DNA from: GCA-002282575 sp964519885
GTDB lineage: Bacteria > Pseudomonadota > Gammaproteobacteria > Thiomicrospirales > Thiomicrospiraceae
Direction: 5' to 3'
NCBI GenBank assembly: GCA_964519885.1
Contig: CAZFLX010000047.1
Coordinates: 1-8,954 of the forward strand
Length of the DNA stretch: 8,954 bases
Shown: one piece after another, positions 1 to 7,580 of the stretch
How the letters are laid out: the number at the start of each line of letters is the position of its first letter
How positions within the stretch are numbered: position 1 is the first letter of the stretch
Notes under the pieces: generated by a model
What the model was told of the DNA's origin: nothing
Seen by the model: only the letters and a program-made list of their open reading frames with translations
Databases searched by the model: none
Made by a program: the position numbers and the translations under genes

Positions 1-2947
1 TTTCTGAGTTGGTAACCATACGTGCATTATGCACACGCACAATACCACCACGTTTGACTTCAATACTACTTTGCGCTGCGGCTTTCGAAGCGGCACCACC
101 AATATGGAAGGTACGCATGGTTAACTGTGTACCAGGCTCACCAATTGACTGAGCTGCAATAACACCTACTGCTTCACCCAAATTGACAACCTTACCTGTC
201 GCCAAGTCACGACCATAGCACTTACGTTCTAAGCCATGCGGGTTCATACAGGTGATCACTGAGTGAACGTGAATATGGTCGATACCGTTATCATCAAGCA
301 ATTGAATATTACGCTCATCCAATAAGGTGCCGTCGGCAATCAGCAACTCACCCGTTTCTGGATGGAATACATCCTGTGCCACGCAGCGACCCAATACGCG
401 TTCGCCAAGTGATTCAACAATCTCACCACCTTCAACACGAGAGCTTAGCAAGATACCCTTACCTAACAAGGCTTTGTCTGTATTATCTTGCGTAATCACC
501 ACGTCTTGTGCCACATCGACTAGACGACGCGTTAAGTAACCCGAGTTGGCTGTTTTCAGTGCGGTATCGGCCAAGCCTTTACGTGCACCGTGGGTTGAAA
601 TGAAGTACTGAAGTACGTTCAAGCCTTCGCGGAAGTTAGCCGTAATCGGTGTTTCGATAATCGAGCCATCTGGTTTCGCCATCAAACCACGCATACCACC
701 TAGCTGACGCATCTGTGCGACGCTACCACGAGCTCCCGAATCGGCCATCATGTAAACTGAGTTGAAAGAGCCTTGCATTAAGGGTTTACCATCTGCATCC
801 AGCTCAATCTCACCATTGACGTTACGCACTGGCTCAACCTGTAATTGATCCATCATCGACTTGGTAACCAATTCGTTGGCATGCGACCAGATATCAATAA
901 CCTTGTTGTAACGTTCGCCCTGTGTTACGAGACCACGTTCGTATTGGTTTTGAATGGTTTTAACCTTCTCTTCGGCATCAGCAAGAATTCCCGCTTTTTC
1001 ATCAGGAATCAACATGTCGTCAGAACAGAATGATAGCCCAGCACTGGTCGAGTGACGGAAACCTGTGTACATCAATTGGTCTGCAAAAACTACCGTTTCT
1101 TTAGGACCTAAAGTACGGTAACAAGCATCGAGCAATTTAGCGACACGTTTCTTCGTTTGCGCTTGGTTTACCAGGGCAAAATCCAACCCTTTTGGCATGA
1201 TGCTGAATAACAGCGTACGTCCAACGGTTGTTTCGACTAGGTTAGCCGCTAATGGCTGTAACTCACCTTGCTCATCTTTACGGTATTCAACAATACGTAC
1301 CTTAATGATGGCTTGTAAATCGACAGCTTTATTCGCGTAAGCACGTTCGACTTCTTGCCAGTTTGCAAAGGCCATGCCCTCGCCTTTGGCACGAAGTTTT
1401 TCACGTGTCATGTAGTAAAGACCCAATACCACGTCCTGAGAAGGTACGATAATCGGATCACCGTTAGCAGGCGAAAGCAGGTTGTTGGTTGACATCATCA
1501 GCGTACGACATTCCAACTGTGCTTCTAGCGACAGAGGAACGTGAACCGCCATTTGGTCACCGTCGAAGTCGGCGTTGAATGCCGAACACACCAACGGATG
1601 TAGGTTAATGGCTTTACCTTCCACTAATACCGGTTCAAATGCTTGAATACCCAAACGGTGAAGCGTTGGTGCACGGTTCAACATTACCGGATGCTGACGA
1701 ATCACTTCTTCGAGCACGTCCCAAACTTCTGGCAGTTCCATCTCCACCATTTTCTTTGCGCCCTTAATCGTAGAAGTCAATCCACGCTTCTGCAGACGAG
1801 AGAAAATAAATGGTTTGAACAATTCCAATGCCATTTTCTTCGGCAGACCACATTGGTGCAAACGTAAAGTAGGACCAACCACGATCACCGAACGACCCGA
1901 ATAGTCAACACGTTTACCCAATAGGTTTTGACGGAAACGACCTTGCTTGCCTTTAATCATATCGGCAAGCGATTTCAACTGACGCTTATTCGTACCCGTA
2001 ACCGCACGACCACGACGACCGTTGTCTAATAAAGAATCAACAGACTCTTGTAGCATACGTTTTTCGTTACGAACGATAATGTCAGGTGCATTCAACTCCA
2101 ACAAACGCTTCAGGCGGTTGTTACGGTTAATGACGCGACGGTATAAATCGTTCAAGTCAGAAGTCGCAAAACGACCACCATCCAATGGCACCAACGGACG
2201 TAACTCAGGTGGTAATACTGGCAGTACTTCCAGCACCATCCAGCCAGGTTTGTTACCCGATTCGATGAAAGACTCAATTAAACGTAAGCGCTTAGAAATC
2301 TTTTTCGATTTGGTTTCTGATGAGGTGCTATCTAGCTCTTCACGCAAACGTGTCGCTTCTGCCAACAAGTCCATGTTATCAAGCAAGTCTTTAACCGCTT
2401 CAGCACCCATTTTAGCGTCGAATTCATCACGATATTGCTCGTATGCTTCTTCGTATTCTTCCACGCTGAGTAATTGACCTTTTTCCAAAGGTGTCATACC
2501 TGGATGAACAACAATGTAAGATTCGTAATAAAGAACCGACTCTAACTCTTTCAATGGCTTGTCTAAAATCAGACCCAAACGGCTTGGCAATGACTTTAAG
2601 AACCAAATGTGGGTAACAGGCGCTGCCAAGTCAATATGACCCATGCGTTCGCGACGTACTTTAGTTTGAGTAACCTCAACACCACATTTTTCACAAATCA
2701 CACCACGGTGCTTCATGCGCTTGTACTTACCACACAAGCACTCATAGTCTTTGATAGGTCCAAAGATTTTGGCGCAGAACAGACCATCACGTTCAGGCTT
2801 GAAAGTACGATAGTTAATCGTTTCTGGCTTCTTCACTTCGCCATAAGACCATGAACGAATACGCTCAGGAGATGCCAATCCAACACGGATGGCATCAAAC
2901 TCACTGACAATGTTCTGGCGTTTGATTAGGTTTAGAATGTCTTTCAT
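1..2947 (-). CDS. rpoC: DNA-directed RNA polymerase subunit beta' (3' end cut by window edge)
   Basis: Largest subunit of core RNA polymerase; with beta it forms the active-site cleft. The window holds 982 codons plus one base of a protein that is about 1400 residues in E. coli. The N-terminus reads MKDILNLIKRQ. Visible motifs in order: zinc site 1 with Cys70, Cys72, Cys85 and Cys88; RQNLLGKRVDYSGR before the active site; catalytic NADFDGD with Asp460, Asp462 and Asp464 (positions 1556-1576), the same numbers as E. coli; the F-loop (RQLGGMRG near residue 750); the bridge helix (about 778-813, with KTANSGYLTRRL); and the trigger-loop start TQLTMRTFHIGGAAS with Met944, Arg945 and His948. The last ~27 residues look like the start of the gammaproteobacterial SI3 insertion. 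Oddity: of the four zinc site 2 cysteines only Cys900 and Cys910 remain; the other two positions are Thr823 and Glu907, and three residues are inserted next to Thr823. The start at 2947 overlaps the rpoB stop and has GGAG 8 nt upstream. Identity is certain. Confidence 0.98.
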   Translation of the reverse strand, partial: MKDILNLIKRQNIVSEFDAIRVGLASPERIRSWSYGEVKKPETINYRTFKPERDGLFCAKIFGPIKDYECLCGKYKRMKHRGVICEKCGVEVTQTKVRRERMGHIDLAAPVTHIWFLKSLPSRLGLILDKPLKELESVLYYESYIVVHPGMTPLEKGQLLSVEEYEEAYEQYRDEFDAKMGAEAVKDLLDNMDLLAEATRLREELDSTSSETKSKKISKRLRLIESFIESGNKPGWMVLEVLPVLPPELRPLVPLDGGRFATSDLNDLYRRVINRNNRLKRLLELNAPDIIVRNEKRMLQESVDSLLDNGRRGRAVTGTNKRQLKSLADMIKGKQGRFRQNLLGKRVDYSGRSVIVVGPTLRLHQCGLPKKMALELFKPFIFSRLQKRGLTSTIKGAKKMVEMELPEVWDVLEEVIRQHPVMLNRAPTLHRLGIQAFEPVLVEGKAINLHPLVCSAFNADFDGDQMAVHVPLSLEAQLECRTLMMSTNNLLSPANGDPIIVPSQDVVLGLYYMTREKLRAKGEGMAFANWQEVERAYANKAVDLQAIIKVRIVEYRKDEQGELQPLAANLVETTVGRTLLFSIMPKGLDFALVNQAQTKKRVAKLLDACYRTLGPKETVVFADQLMYTGFRHSTSAGLSFCSDDMLIPDEKAGILADAEEKVKTIQNQYERGLVTQGERYNKVIDIWSHANELVTKSMMDQLQVEPVRNVNGEIELDADGKPLMQGSFNSVYMMADSGARGSVAQMRQLGGMRGLMAKPDGSIIETPITANFREGLNVLQYFISTHGARKGLADTALKTANSGYLTRRLVDVAQDVVITQDNTDKALLGKGILLSSRVEGGEIVESLGERVLGRCVAQDVFHPETGELLIADGTLLDERNIQLLDDNGIDHIHVHSVITCMNPHGLERKCYGRDLATGKVVNLGEAVGVIAAQSIGEPGTQLTMRTFHIGGAASKAAAQSSIEVKRGGIVRVHNARMVTNSE

Positions 2948-2959
2948 TCGTCTTGCTCC
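2944..2959 (-). promoter_or_regulatory. rpoB-rpoC ATGA overlap with rpoC ribosome binding site
   Basis: The rpoC start codon (2947-2945) and the rpoB stop codon TGA (2946-2944) share bases as ATGA, a 4-nt overlap. A Shine-Dalgarno GGAG (2959-2956) lies inside the last rpoB codons, 8 nt before the rpoC ATG. This arrangement usually allows a terminating ribosome to restart on the next gene, so equal output of beta and beta' by translational coupling is a reasonable inference. It leaves no room for a promoter or terminator between the two genes, other than inside rpoB. Confidence 0.9.
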
Positions 2960-5900
2960 AGTTCAATGTCAATACCCAAGGCACGGACTTCTTTCATCAA
3001 TACACTAAACGACTCTGGCATACCTGGGTTCATGTATTCATCACCATCCACAACGTTTTTATACATTTGCGTACGACCCGTTAAGTCATCGGATTTAACC
3101 GTAAGCATTTCTTGTAAGGTGAAGGCAGCACCATAGGCTTCAAGTGCCCAAACCTCCATCTCACCGAAACGCTGACCACCGAACTGAGCTTTACCGCCCA
3201 ATGGCTGTTGCGTAACGAGACTGTAAGGACCTGTTGAACGCGCATGCATTTTGTCATCAACCAAATGGTTCAGCTTGAGGTAGTACATGTAACCGACACT
3301 GACTTTACGATCGAAAGCTTCACCTGTACGACCATCAAACAGCGTCAACTGACCTGATTCTGGTTGACCCGCTAATCGCAATAAACGTTTAATTTCAGCT
3401 TCTGAAACACCATCAAATACAGGTGAAGCTAAAGGAACACCACCACGTAAATTTTTGACCATTTCGGTGAACTCAGCATCGTTCAATGAGGCGAAATCAA
3501 CTGATTGACCTTCAGATTCATTGTAAATCTGTTCAAGGAAACGGGTAATTTCTTGACGTTGACGTTGTTCACGTAACATGGTGTCTAACTGACGACCCAA
3601 GCCCCACGCTGCCAATCCCAAATGAACTTCAAGAATCTGACCAACGTTCATACGCGATGGTACACCCAACGGATTCAAACAGATGTCAACAGGCATGCCG
3701 TTCTCATCGAATGGCATGTCTTCAATCGGGCAAATACGTGAGATAACACCCTTGTTACCATGACGACCCGCCATTTTGTCACCTGGTTGAATGCGACGTT
3801 TAACCGCCACATAGACTTTAACCATTTTGATGACACCAGCAGGCAGGTCATCGCCTTGCGTTAGTTTCTTACGCTTAGCTTCAAACAATTCATCTAACTC
3901 AAGATGTTTGGCTTTCAACTGCGCTGTCAACTGTTCTAACTGTAGATTGACCCCTTCATCGGCAACGGTGATTTCTAACCATTTAGACGCTTCGACTTCT
4001 GCCAAATTATCGGCATTTATAATTTGCTTAACTAACGACTTGTTCGGCGCTGTTTTACACACTTGACCAATCAATAATGACTGAGCGCGACGGTAAACAT
4101 CTTGCGACAAAATCTTTTTCTGATCTTGTAAATCTTGACGAACAACCTTTAATTCAGCTTCTTCAATGTCGCGCGTACGACGGTCTTTTTCAGCGCCATC
4201 ACGCAAGAAGACTTGAACATCAATGACCGTACCTTCAATACCTGAAGGCACACGCAATGAGGTGTCTTTAACATCAGAAGCTTTTTCACCGAAAATAGCA
4301 CGTAATAGCTTCTCTTCAGGCGTCAGTTGCGTTTCACCTTTTGGCGTAACTTTACCGACCAGAATGTCACCTGGTTTGACGTTAGCACCGACATACACCA
4401 TACCACAGTCATCAAGCAAGCCTAATGCTGACTCACCGACGTTAGGAATATCCGCAGAAATTTCTTCTGGCCCTAACTTGGTATCACGCGCTAAACACGA
4501 CAACTCTTCAATGTGAATCGTTGTGTAACGATCTTCTTGAACGACACGTTCTGAAATCAAAATCGAGTCTTCGTAGTTGTAACCGTTCCATGGCATGAAG
4601 GCGATACGCATATTCTGACCTAACGCCAACTCACCTAAGTCGGTAGAAGGGCCATCAGCTAACACATCGCCTTTACCGATCACGTCGCCCGTTTTCACGA
4701 TCACGCGTTGGTTAATACAGGTGTTCTGGTTAGAACGCATGTATTTAGTCAGGTTGTAAATATCAACGCCAGTTTCACCCATGGTGATTTCGTCTTCATT
4801 GACACGCACAACCACACGAGCGGCATCAGAAGATACCACCACGCCACCTCGTTTAGCGACAACCGCAACACCTGAGTCAATAGCAACGGTACGTTCCATA
4901 CCCGTTCCCACTAACGGCTTCTGCGCACGTAAAGTCGGCACCGCTTGACGTTGCATGTTCGAACCCATGAGGGCACGGTTGGCATCGTCATGCTCTAGGA
5001 AAGGAATTAACGAAGCCGCAACCGATACGATTTGCTTCGGTGAAATATCCATGTACTGGACTTCACTGGCTTGCTTCAGCGTAAACTCGTTTTGGAAACG
5101 AGCAGGCACGAAATCGTCGGTTAGCTGACCTTCCGCATTGGTTGCCGCATTGGCCTGAGCAATCACATAATCCGCTTCATCAATTGCTGATACATAATCA
5201 ACAATATCTGTTACCTGACCGTTGACGACACGACGGTATGGCGTTTCGATAAAGCCATACTCATTGGTACGTGCATAAACGGCGAGCGAGTTAATCAAAC
5301 CAATATTTGGACCCTCAGGCGTTTCAATCGGACACACACGTCCATAGTGGGTCGGGTGAACGTCACGTACCTCGAAGCCTGCACGTTCACGCGTTAAGCC
5401 ACCTGGTCCAAGCGCAGAAACACGGCGTTTGTGGGTAATCTCAGATAAAGGATTCACTTGATCCATGAACTGAGACAATTGGCTCGAACCAAAGAACTCT
5501 TTAATTGCGGCTGAAATCGGTTTCGCATTGATTAAATCTTGAGGCATTAATCCTTCAGATTCAGCCAGATTCAAACGCTCACGTACCGCACGTTCTACAC
5601 GAACTAAGCCAACACGGAAAGCATTTTCTGCCATCTCACCCACCGCACGTACACGACGGTTAGCTAAGGTATCGATGTCATCTACAACGCTCTTACCATT
5701 ACGAATGGTAATCAGCTCTTTGATCACATCAATGATGTCGTCATTTGAAAGCACCAAGTCGCCTTCGTTGTGATCACGGTGTAAACGACGGTTCAATTTC
5801 ATACGACCGACATCAGACAAGTCGTAGCGTTCTTGTGAGAAGAACAAGCTATTAAATAACTTTTCTGAAGATTCAGCTGTTGGCGGCTCACCAGGGCGCA

Positions 5901-7026
5901 TCATGCGGTAAATTTCGACCCAAGCATCCAGCGCTGTTTTAGTGTTATCTAAACGCATGGTCTCAGAAATAAAAGCACCTTGATCGAGTTCATTGGTGTA
6001 AACCAATGAAAGGTTAACCGATGACATTAACTTAATTTTTTCTAATCGTTCTTGGTTAATAACATCGTTAGCCAGTGCAATCACTTCACCCGTATCAGCA
6101 TCAACTAGGTCTTTCATCAGCGCTTTGCCGAGCAAAAACTCTTCTGGAACCACGAGGGTTTCCATGCCCGCTGCTTTGAAATCTCGAATGGTTTTAGCGG
6201 TAATTTTCTTACCTGCTTCAACCATCAGCTTATCGCCATGCATGATGTCAAAGGTAGCTGTTTCACCTTTTAGTTGCGAATCAACAATGGCTAATTCAAA
6301 CTTATTGCCATCGTATGAAACGGTTGTTTCTTCGAAGAATTGCGACAAAATACTGGCATTGTCATAACCCATTGCACGTAACAGCACAGTTACAGGCAAC
6401 TTACGACGACGGTCAATACGTACAAACAGGATGTCGTGATGGTCAAATTCAAAGTCTAACCAAGATCCACGATAAGGAATGATGCGTGCATTAAACAACA
6501 CCTTACCTGATGAGTGGGTTTTACCCTTGTCACTATCAAAGATCACGCCTGGCGAGCGGTGTAATTGGCTCACGATAACACGTTCTGTACCATTAATAAT
6601 GAAGGTACCGTTTTCTGTCATCAGTGGCACATCGCCTAAGTAAACTTCTTGCTCTTTAACGGCTTTAATTTGACGATTATTTTCGGGTGAATCTTTATCC
6701 AAAATCACCAAACGTAATTTGGCACGTAGAGCGGCTGAATAGGTCGCGCCCCGTTGCTTACACTCTTTAACATCAAATTCTGGTAAGCCTACACGGTAGG
6801 ACACATAGTCCAATTCCGCTGCACCCGAAACCGCTTTAATCGGAAAAATAGAGCGCATAGACGCATGAAGACCAACGTTTTTACGTTTGTCTGCAGCAAT
6901 ATCTAATTGTAAGAAGTCTAAAAAAGATTCCTTTTGCAAGCTAAGCAAATAAGGAACGGGGAGCACCGAAGCGCGTTTCGCAAAATCTTTACGGATTCGC
7001 TTTTTCTCTGTGAAAGAGTAAGTCAT
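2944..7026 (-). CDS. rpoB: DNA-directed RNA polymerase subunit beta
   Basis: Second-largest subunit of core RNA polymerase, 1360 residues against 1342 in E. coli. The N-terminus MTYSFTEKKRIRKDF matches the family start. A longer in-frame start exists four codons upstream at 7038 (MRLS-), but that ATG overlaps the Shine-Dalgarno GAGG (7036-7033), and the family begins at the ATG at 7026, so I use 7026. Landmarks: GTERVIVSQLHRSPG (about 145-160); the lineage insertion between about 240 and 345; the rifampicin pocket with Asp522, His532, Ser537 and Ile578 (E. coli 516, 526, 531, 572), all drug-sensitive type; EGPNIGLINSL (about 571-581); AFMPWNGYNYEDSI (about 809-822); a second variable insert about 945-1050; active-site lysines in VKVYVAVKRR and GDKMAGRHGNKG (about 1069-1093); and the C-terminal clamp segment GEMEVWALEAYGAA. 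The gene is intact, with no frameshift. It is preceded by a 142-nt leader with an attenuator-like hairpin and is followed by rpoC with a 4-nt overlap. Identity is certain. Confidence 0.99.
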   Translation of the reverse strand: MTYSFTEKKRIRKDFAKRASVLPVPYLLSLQKESFLDFLQLDIAADKRKNVGLHASMRSIFPIKAVSGAAELDYVSYRVGLPEFDVKECKQRGATYSAALRAKLRLVILDKDSPENNRQIKAVKEQEVYLGDVPLMTENGTFIINGTERVIVSQLHRSPGVIFDSDKGKTHSSGKVLFNARIIPYRGSWLDFEFDHHDILFVRIDRRRKLPVTVLLRAMGYDNASILSQFFEETTVSYDGNKFELAIVDSQLKGETATFDIMHGDKLMVEAGKKITAKTIRDFKAAGMETLVVPEEFLLGKALMKDLVDADTGEVIALANDVINQERLEKIKLMSSVNLSLVYTNELDQGAFISETMRLDNTKTALDAWVEIYRMMRPGEPPTAESSEKLFNSLFFSQERYDLSDVGRMKLNRRLHRDHNEGDLVLSNDDIIDVIKELITIRNGKSVVDDIDTLANRRVRAVGEMAENAFRVGLVRVERAVRERLNLAESEGLMPQDLINAKPISAAIKEFFGSSQLSQFMDQVNPLSEITHKRRVSALGPGGLTRERAGFEVRDVHPTHYGRVCPIETPEGPNIGLINSLAVYARTNEYGFIETPYRRVVNGQVTDIVDYVSAIDEADYVIAQANAATNAEGQLTDDFVPARFQNEFTLKQASEVQYMDISPKQIVSVAASLIPFLEHDDANRALMGSNMQRQAVPTLRAQKPLVGTGMERTVAIDSGVAVVAKRGGVVVSSDAARVVVRVNEDEITMGETGVDIYNLTKYMRSNQNTCINQRVIVKTGDVIGKGDVLADGPSTDLGELALGQNMRIAFMPWNGYNYEDSILISERVVQEDRYTTIHIEELSCLARDTKLGPEEISADIPNVGESALGLLDDCGMVYVGANVKPGDILVGKVTPKGETQLTPEEKLLRAIFGEKASDVKDTSLRVPSGIEGTVIDVQVFLRDGAEKDRRTRDIEEAELKVVRQDLQDQKKILSQDVYRRAQSLLIGQVCKTAPNKSLVKQIINADNLAEVEASKWLEITVADEGVNLQLEQLTAQLKAKHLELDELFEAKRKKLTQGDDLPAGVIKMVKVYVAVKRRIQPGDKMAGRHGNKGVISRICPIEDMPFDENGMPVDICLNPLGVPSRMNVGQILEVHLGLAAWGLGRQLDTMLREQRQRQEITRFLEQIYNESEGQSVDFASLNDAEFTEMVKNLRGGVPLASPVFDGVSEAEIKRLLRLAGQPESGQLTLFDGRTGEAFDRKVSVGYMYYLKLNHLVDDKMHARSTGPYSLVTQQPLGGKAQFGGQRFGEMEVWALEAYGAAFTLQEMLTVKSDDLTGRTQMYKNVVDGDEYMNPGMPESFSVLMKEVRALGIDIELEQDE

Positions 7027-7032
7027 CGATAA

Positions 7033-7036
7033 CCTC
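7033..7036 (-). promoter_or_regulatory. rpoB Shine-Dalgarno site that decides the start
   Basis: On the minus strand the sequence reads ATGAGGTTATCGATG. GAGG sits 6 nt before the second ATG (7026), which is ideal spacing. The first ATG (7038) overlaps this GAGG, so a ribosome anchored there cannot use it. The upstream ATG has no other purine-rich site at the right distance. This favours the 1360-residue product. Confidence 0.85.
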
Positions 7037-7059
7037 ATGGGTTAGACAATGTAGAAATT

Positions 7060-7101
7060 CTGGGGGACATCACCCTTCCCTGGGGGGGTATTTTAAATAC
7101 C
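7060..7101 (-). repeat. Inverted repeat and duplicated CCCCCAG motifs in the rpoB leader
   Basis: Read as RNA, this stretch has a small perfect hairpin GGTATTTAAAATACC (7101-7087, arms of 6-7 nt). A C-run with CCCCCAG follows at 7086-7080, and a second CCCCCAG lies at 7066-7060. Both copies are exact complements of CTGGGGG (7133-7127) in the 5' arm of the attenuator hairpin just upstream. They could form a longer-range stem in read-through transcripts. In E. coli the rplL-rpoB gap is cut by RNase III, so a processing stem is one possible role, but nothing here shows cleavage. The role is unknown; only the repeats are seen. Confidence 0.5.
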
Positions 7102-7135
7102 AAAAGACAAAGGCCGGAAGAATAAACCCCCAGCC
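7101..7135 (-). terminator. Predicted intrinsic terminator or attenuator between rplL and rpoB
   Basis: On the minus strand GGCTGGGGG (7135-7127) pairs with CTTCCGGCC (7120-7112) around a 6-nt loop. This gives a 9-bp stem that includes three G-U pairs. The T-rich run TTTGTCTTTTG (7111-7101) follows directly. This is the form of a Rho-independent terminator. The T-run is interrupted by G and C, so partial termination is more likely than full stop. It begins 33 nt after the rplL stop codon. E. coli has a known attenuator in the same gap that lowers rpoBC transcription relative to the ribosomal protein genes, which supports the reading. Efficiency cannot be judged from sequence alone. Confidence 0.72.
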
Positions 7136-7168
7136 ATTGCCTGTGTTGCCTGAAGTGGCAAGCCGAAA

Positions 7169-7540
7169 TTATTTGATTTCGACTTTCGCGCCAGCTTCTT
7201 CCAACTCTTTTTTCGCTTTTTCAGCGTCGTCTTTAGACACACCAGCTTTAACAACTGTTGGTGCGCCTTCAACTGCATCTTTAGCTTCTTTCAAGCCTAA
7301 GCCAGTCAAGCCACGAACAACTTTAATACAAGCAACTTTATTTGCACCAGCGTCTAACAACACTACGTCAAATTCAGTTTTCTCTTCAGCCGCTTCAGCT
7401 GGACCAGCAGCTGGGCCAGCTGCTACTGCAACAGCAGCAGTTACACCGAATTTTTCTTCCATTGCAGAAATTAATTCAACGATTTCCATAACCGACATTT
7501 CGGCAACGGCATTAAGGATGTCTTCTTTAGTAACAGCCAT
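7169..7540 (-). CDS. rplL: 50S ribosomal protein L7/L12
   Basis: Stalk protein of the large ribosomal subunit, present as dimers on L10, which recruits and stimulates the translational GTPases (EF-Tu, EF-G, IF2, RF3). It has 123 residues; E. coli has 121. The N-terminal dimerisation domain is about 1-33 (MAVTKEDILNAVAEM...). A flexible Ala/Pro/Gly hinge follows at about 34-53 (AAGPAAGPAEAAEE, with a short tandem AAGP repeat). The C-terminal factor-binding domain is about 54-123, with ANKVACIKVVR and GLGLKEAKD. The factor-contact residues of E. coli (Lys65, Ile69, Lys70, Arg73, Lys84) appear as Lys68, Ile72, Lys73, Arg76 and Lys87. Cys71 replaces the usual Val in that helix, a mild substitution. 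The start at 7540 has AGGAG (7552-7548) 7 nt upstream. It follows rplJ after 40 nt, in the same transcript. Identity is certain. Confidence 0.99.
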   Translation of the reverse strand: MAVTKEDILNAVAEMSVMEIVELISAMEEKFGVTAAVAVAAGPAAGPAEAAEEKTEFDVVLLDAGANKVACIKVVRGLTGLGLKEAKDAVEGAPTVVKAGVSKDDAEKAKKELEEAGAKVEIK

Positions 7541-7580
7541 GATCTATCTCCTAAAACAGGGGTCGAGTAAAAAATATAAG

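Noticed and set aside
2022..2477. A 151-codon plus-strand frame antisense to rpoC.
   Set aside because: It lies wholly within conserved rpoC coding sequence, is Ser-rich and has no recognisable domain.
7024..7038. Alternative rpoB start four codons upstream (MRLSMTYSF).
   Set aside because: That ATG overlaps the Shine-Dalgarno GAGG, and the family begins at MTYSF-type sequence.
7090..7119. Possible promoter for rpoB (TTCTTC, 17-bp spacer, TATTTA) in the rplL-rpoB gap.
   Set aside because: The -35 matches only two consensus bases, the -10 is weak and falls in the small hairpin, and the -35 lies inside the terminator stem.
7093..7278. A 61-codon minus-strand frame overlapping the rplL end and the attenuator.
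   Set aside because: It is out of frame with rplL, runs through the terminator hairpin, and resembles no protein; it is a shadow of the Lys/Glu-rich rplL end.
7384..7440. Short tandem and inverted GCTGG/CCAGC repeats within rplL.
   Set aside because: They encode the Ala-Ala-Gly-Pro hinge repeat of L7/L12; codon repetition in a low-complexity linker explains them.
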